A stretch of 8,496 bases of DNA from Bacteroidota bacterium (GTDB lineage: Bacteria > Bacteroidota > Rhodothermia > Balneolales > HLUCCA01), in NCBI GenBank assembly GCA_003448835.1, contig DLXM01000242.1, positions 1-8,496 of the forward strand, given 5' to 3'. The notes beneath the pieces are model-generated. The model saw only the letters and a program-made list of their open reading frames with translations, was not told the origin of the DNA and did no database searches. Made by a program: the position numbers and the translations under genes. Below are positions 6,714 through 8,496 of the stretch, piece by piece; position 1 is the first letter of the stretch, and every line of letters starts with the position of its first letter.

Positions 6714-6817
6714 GTTCTACAACTGTTTTTAAAGTTGACGGATTTTAAAATCTATTGCACATAATAACCTCTAAGGATCGATTTCCAAAATGACCACTAG
6801 TAAAAAGATGCTTTAGA
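6714..6817 (-). promoter_or_regulatory. 104-nt intergenic region upstream of the split 5'-nucleotidase pair
   Basis: The largest gap on the minus-strand side, and so the likely promoter site for the nucleotidase pair. It contains a 12-bp perfect palindrome GATTTTAAAATC at 6741-6752. A 5-bp inverted repeat (CAACT at 6720-6724, AGTTG at 6733-6737) ends 6 nt before the start codon. Neither is followed by the T-run of an intrinsic terminator on the minus strand, so there is no evident stop signal for the mnmA unit. No promoter boxes with correct spacing could be assigned. Confidence 0.35.
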
Positions 6818-7582
6818 TCAATAGTTTTTCATGCGGTTAAGCATCATTTCCTGCAGTGTGACCAATTTAACTGAAGCAGGTAAATCCAGGGACGATCCAT
6901 CAACTGAATTTTTAATATCGATCAGGTCCATAGTAGAATAAATCGAGCCATCACGATAGGTGACCATATTGACTGGCGTACCCAAATCATCAACAAGATT
7001 GGTCATTGGCATTAAATCAGCAACAGGAATCATACTCATCCAAGACTCAGTCAGCATACCCAGATTGATATTAATCTGTTTTGTAAACCAGGCATGATGC
7101 ACTGTTTTTGAGTCAGCTTCTGTGATAATCACTTTAGTCGCACGATACCCATTGACCATTTTAGTTTCGGAAGTTTGTTGGATATCGGGGGGAGTGGTAG
7201 GCGAAGTTGAACTATTTTTAACAGGTCCGGATCCACCTGCCATATTAATCATCATTTGAAGATCTTGTTTTCGAAGGACAACAGCTTCTGTGTCGCTAAT
7301 TTGAAAAACAAAATCTTCTTTGTCCAGACGGATCAAAACATCTTTAGCACCCATATTTTTGGTAACGGATGTCGGATCAACCTCATTAATCCCGGAAATC
7401 TTAATTCGGGTCGGAGAAACCGACATAGGTATCGATTTGGTGTTTTTTACAGCTCCCTGAGCGTCATATACCTGTGATTTCAGCGTAAATGACCCTGAAA
7501 ATGCGTCACTTTGTCCCATCGCAACAGTTGTTGTCAGAAATAAACCGACAACGATTGCTGAAACCAATTTAATTGTACCCAT
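6818..7582 (-). CDS. Exported DUF4412-like protein of unknown function
   Basis: A 254-residue protein with a Sec signal peptide: K5, a hydrophobic core at 7-20, and a likely signal peptidase I site after AMG (residues 21-23), giving a mature protein that begins with Gln. The mature part has a beta-rich first half (about 26-114), a Ser/Thr/Pro-rich low-complexity linker at about 115-139, and a second half with VNGYRATKVIITEADSK followed by HHAWFTKQI at 163-171. This layout resembles DUF4412 proteins, periplasmic or outer-membrane-associated proteins distantly like LolA-type folds. The assignment is from memory of the pattern, not a search. No catalytic motif or cysteine is visible. The gene starts 11 nt after mnmA with a weak AAGG site, so it is probably co-transcribed with mnmA, though no functional link to tRNA modification is apparent. 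Confidence 0.75.
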   Translation of the reverse strand: MGTIKLVSAIVVGLFLTTTVAMGQSDAFSGSFTLKSQVYDAQGAVKNTKSIPMSVSPTRIKISGINEVDPTSVTKNMGAKDVLIRLDKEDFVFQISDTEAVVLRKQDLQMMINMAGGSGPVKNSSTSPTTPPDIQQTSETKMVNGYRATKVIITEADSKTVHHAWFTKQININLGMLTESWMSMIPVADLMPMTNLVDDLGTPVNMVTYRDGSIYSTMDLIDIKNSVDGSSLDLPASVKLVTLQEMMLNRMKNY

Positions 7583-7591
7583 TTAGTTCAA

Positions 7592-7595
7592 CCTT
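7592..7595 (-). promoter_or_regulatory. Weak AAGG ribosome site overlapping the mnmA stop codon
   Basis: On the minus strand AAGG overlaps the mnmA TAA stop and lies 9 nt before the ATG of the DUF4412-like gene. It supports that start and tight coupling of the two genes. It is only four bases long, so support is modest. Confidence 0.4.
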
Positions 7596-8496
7596 ATATT
7601 TTTACTTTTTTAATCCATCCACCGGCAATAACATCATCGCCTTCGTAACAAACCAATGCTTGTCCCGGTGTGATCGCACTTCGCCCTTGCGGAAATCGAA
7701 TCGTTAATTCATCGTCACCAGTTTGGGTCAAAAATCCGGGTTCTCCATCATCATTGTAACGAATCGCGCCGGTAACCAGCATATCTTCTTCAGGGATGGA
7801 TGCATATTTCCCAAAATTGATATTCATGGCAACGCATACTGTATTAACCAGATCTTCTTCCCCACCGATAGTGATGGTATTCGTATCGGGGTCGATGTCG
7901 GTAACATAAACCGGTGTGCCCATAGGCAGATGGAGTCCGCGGCGTTGCCCGATTGTATAAAAGGGATATCCCCGATGTTTTCCGACAATCTTTCCGGTTT
8001 TATCAACGAAGAGTCCGCCCTCGACTTTTTCCTGAAGTCCCGGAACACGATCCCTCAAAAATCGGCGGTAATCGTTATCGGGTACAAAACAAATCTCGTA
8101 GGAATCTTTTTTATTTGCGACGTTCAGGAGTCCACGATCTGCTGCAAATTCCCGAATCTCAGTTTTATGAAAATTACCGAGTGGAAATCTTGTTCGGGAA
8201 AGATGTTTTTGTTCAACTCCCCACAGTGCGTAGGACTGATCTTTGTTGTGGTCTTTCCCACGTGAAATCACGTAACGTCCGTTTTCTTCGCGAATGTTGG
8301 CGTAGTGTCCGGTTGCAATGAAATCACATCCCAGGCTATCGGCGCGTTTCATCAAAGCAGCCCATTTGATGTGAGTATTACACAAAACACACGGATTTGG
8401 GGTTCGTCCGGCCATATATTCATCCACAAAACGATCGATTACCCAATCGCCGAATTCCTCACGGATATCAACGATAAAATGATTGAAATTAAATTT
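7594..8496 (-). CDS. mnmA: tRNA-specific 2-thiouridylase MnmA, 5' part cut by window edge
   Basis: Thiolates U34 of tRNA-Lys, -Glu and -Gln wobble positions in the cytoplasm, using ATP to activate the base and a persulfide sulfur. The frame is open to the right edge, and the translated edge residues (FIVDIREEFGDWVIDRFVDE) are typical MnmA sequence. The GTG at 8427 is therefore internal, and 300 residues are visible. About 65-75 N-terminal residues, including the SGGVDSS PP-loop, lie outside. In fragment numbering, the TPNPCVLCN motif holds Cys36 and Cys39 (Cys39 corresponds to E. coli Cys102), ATGHYA follows, KDQSYALW is present, and the second catalytic Cys136 is in DSYEICFVP. The GxHxGxxxYTIGQRRGL stretch and the C-terminal GQALVCYEGDDVIAGG motif are intact. 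It has the CxxC rather than the E. coli DxxC type of first motif. It is upstream of, and probably co-transcribed with, the DUF4412-like gene. Confidence 0.97.
   Translation of the reverse strand, partial: KFNFNHFIVDIREEFGDWVIDRFVDEYMAGRTPNPCVLCNTHIKWAALMKRADSLGCDFIATGHYANIREENGRYVISRGKDHNKDQSYALWGVEQKHLSRTRFPLGNFHKTEIREFAADRGLLNVANKKDSYEICFVPDNDYRRFLRDRVPGLQEKVEGGLFVDKTGKIVGKHRGYPFYTIGQRRGLHLPMGTPVYVTDIDPDTNTITIGGEEDLVNTVCVAMNINFGKYASIPEEDMLVTGAIRYNDDGEPGFLTQTGDDELTIRFPQGRSAITPGQALVCYEGDDVIAGGWIKKVKI

Noticed and set aside
6801..6817. AAAG-CAT-CTTT element after the DUF4412-like gene as an intrinsic terminator
   Set aside because: A four-base AT-rich stem is too weak, although a short T-run follows on the minus strand.
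7723..8265. 180-codon plus-strand open frame opposite mnmA
   Set aside because: It is fully antisense to conserved MnmA coding sequence, its translation shows no family motif, and there is no ribosome site.
8425..8427. GTG as the start of mnmA
   Set aside because: The frame continues to the window edge with residues typical of MnmA, so the GTG encodes an internal Val and the gene is truncated by the window.

Overview
The window looks like an ordinary chromosomal stretch of a moderately AT-rich Gram-negative bacterium of the Bacteroidota/Balneolota kind. This placement is an inference from the split 5'-nucleotidase pair, a DUF4412-like exported protein with Gln after the signal-peptide cleavage site, a MnmA of the CxxC type, and the absence of Shine-Dalgarno sequences before most first genes of transcription units. 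No phylogeny could be run. There are eight protein genes with almost no spare DNA. No RNA genes, mobile elements, CRISPR arrays or convincing intrinsic terminators were seen.

Left part (1-3111): a plus-strand gene for a membrane-anchored M20 metallopeptidase of the carboxypeptidase S/PM20D1 type ends 7 nt from a minus-strand pair reading toward it. The pair is a PfkB-family sugar/nucleoside kinase followed by RdgB (XTP/dITP diphosphatase), joined by a one-base TAATG overlap. Middle (3112-4998): a short divergent promoter region carrying a 14-bp inverted repeat separates the kinase operon from a plus-strand gene for PTS enzyme I (ptsI). There is no HPr or EII gene beside ptsI. Its 3' end overlaps the next convergent gene by 15 nt.

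Right part (4984-8496), all on the minus strand: mnmA (tRNA 2-thiouridylase, cut by the right edge) is followed after 11 nt by an exported DUF4412-like protein. After a 104-nt gap comes a two-gene unit encoding a 5'-nucleotidase in two pieces. The first gene is a lipoprotein made of the C-terminal (substrate-binding) domain. The second is a metallophosphatase catalytic domain with a Tat-like signal, and its strong ribosome binding site lies in the end of the first gene.

Three of the enzymes (RdgB, the PfkB kinase, the split 5'-nucleotidase) could act on nucleotides or nucleosides, so a loose nucleotide-metabolism theme is possible. They lie in separate transcription units and the kinase substrate is unknown. 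I found no sign of a novel defence, mobile or biosynthetic system. The points most worth a second look are the reversed, two-gene 5'-nucleotidase with apparently different export routes, the stand-alone and slightly divergent enzyme I, and the inverted repeat upstream of it.
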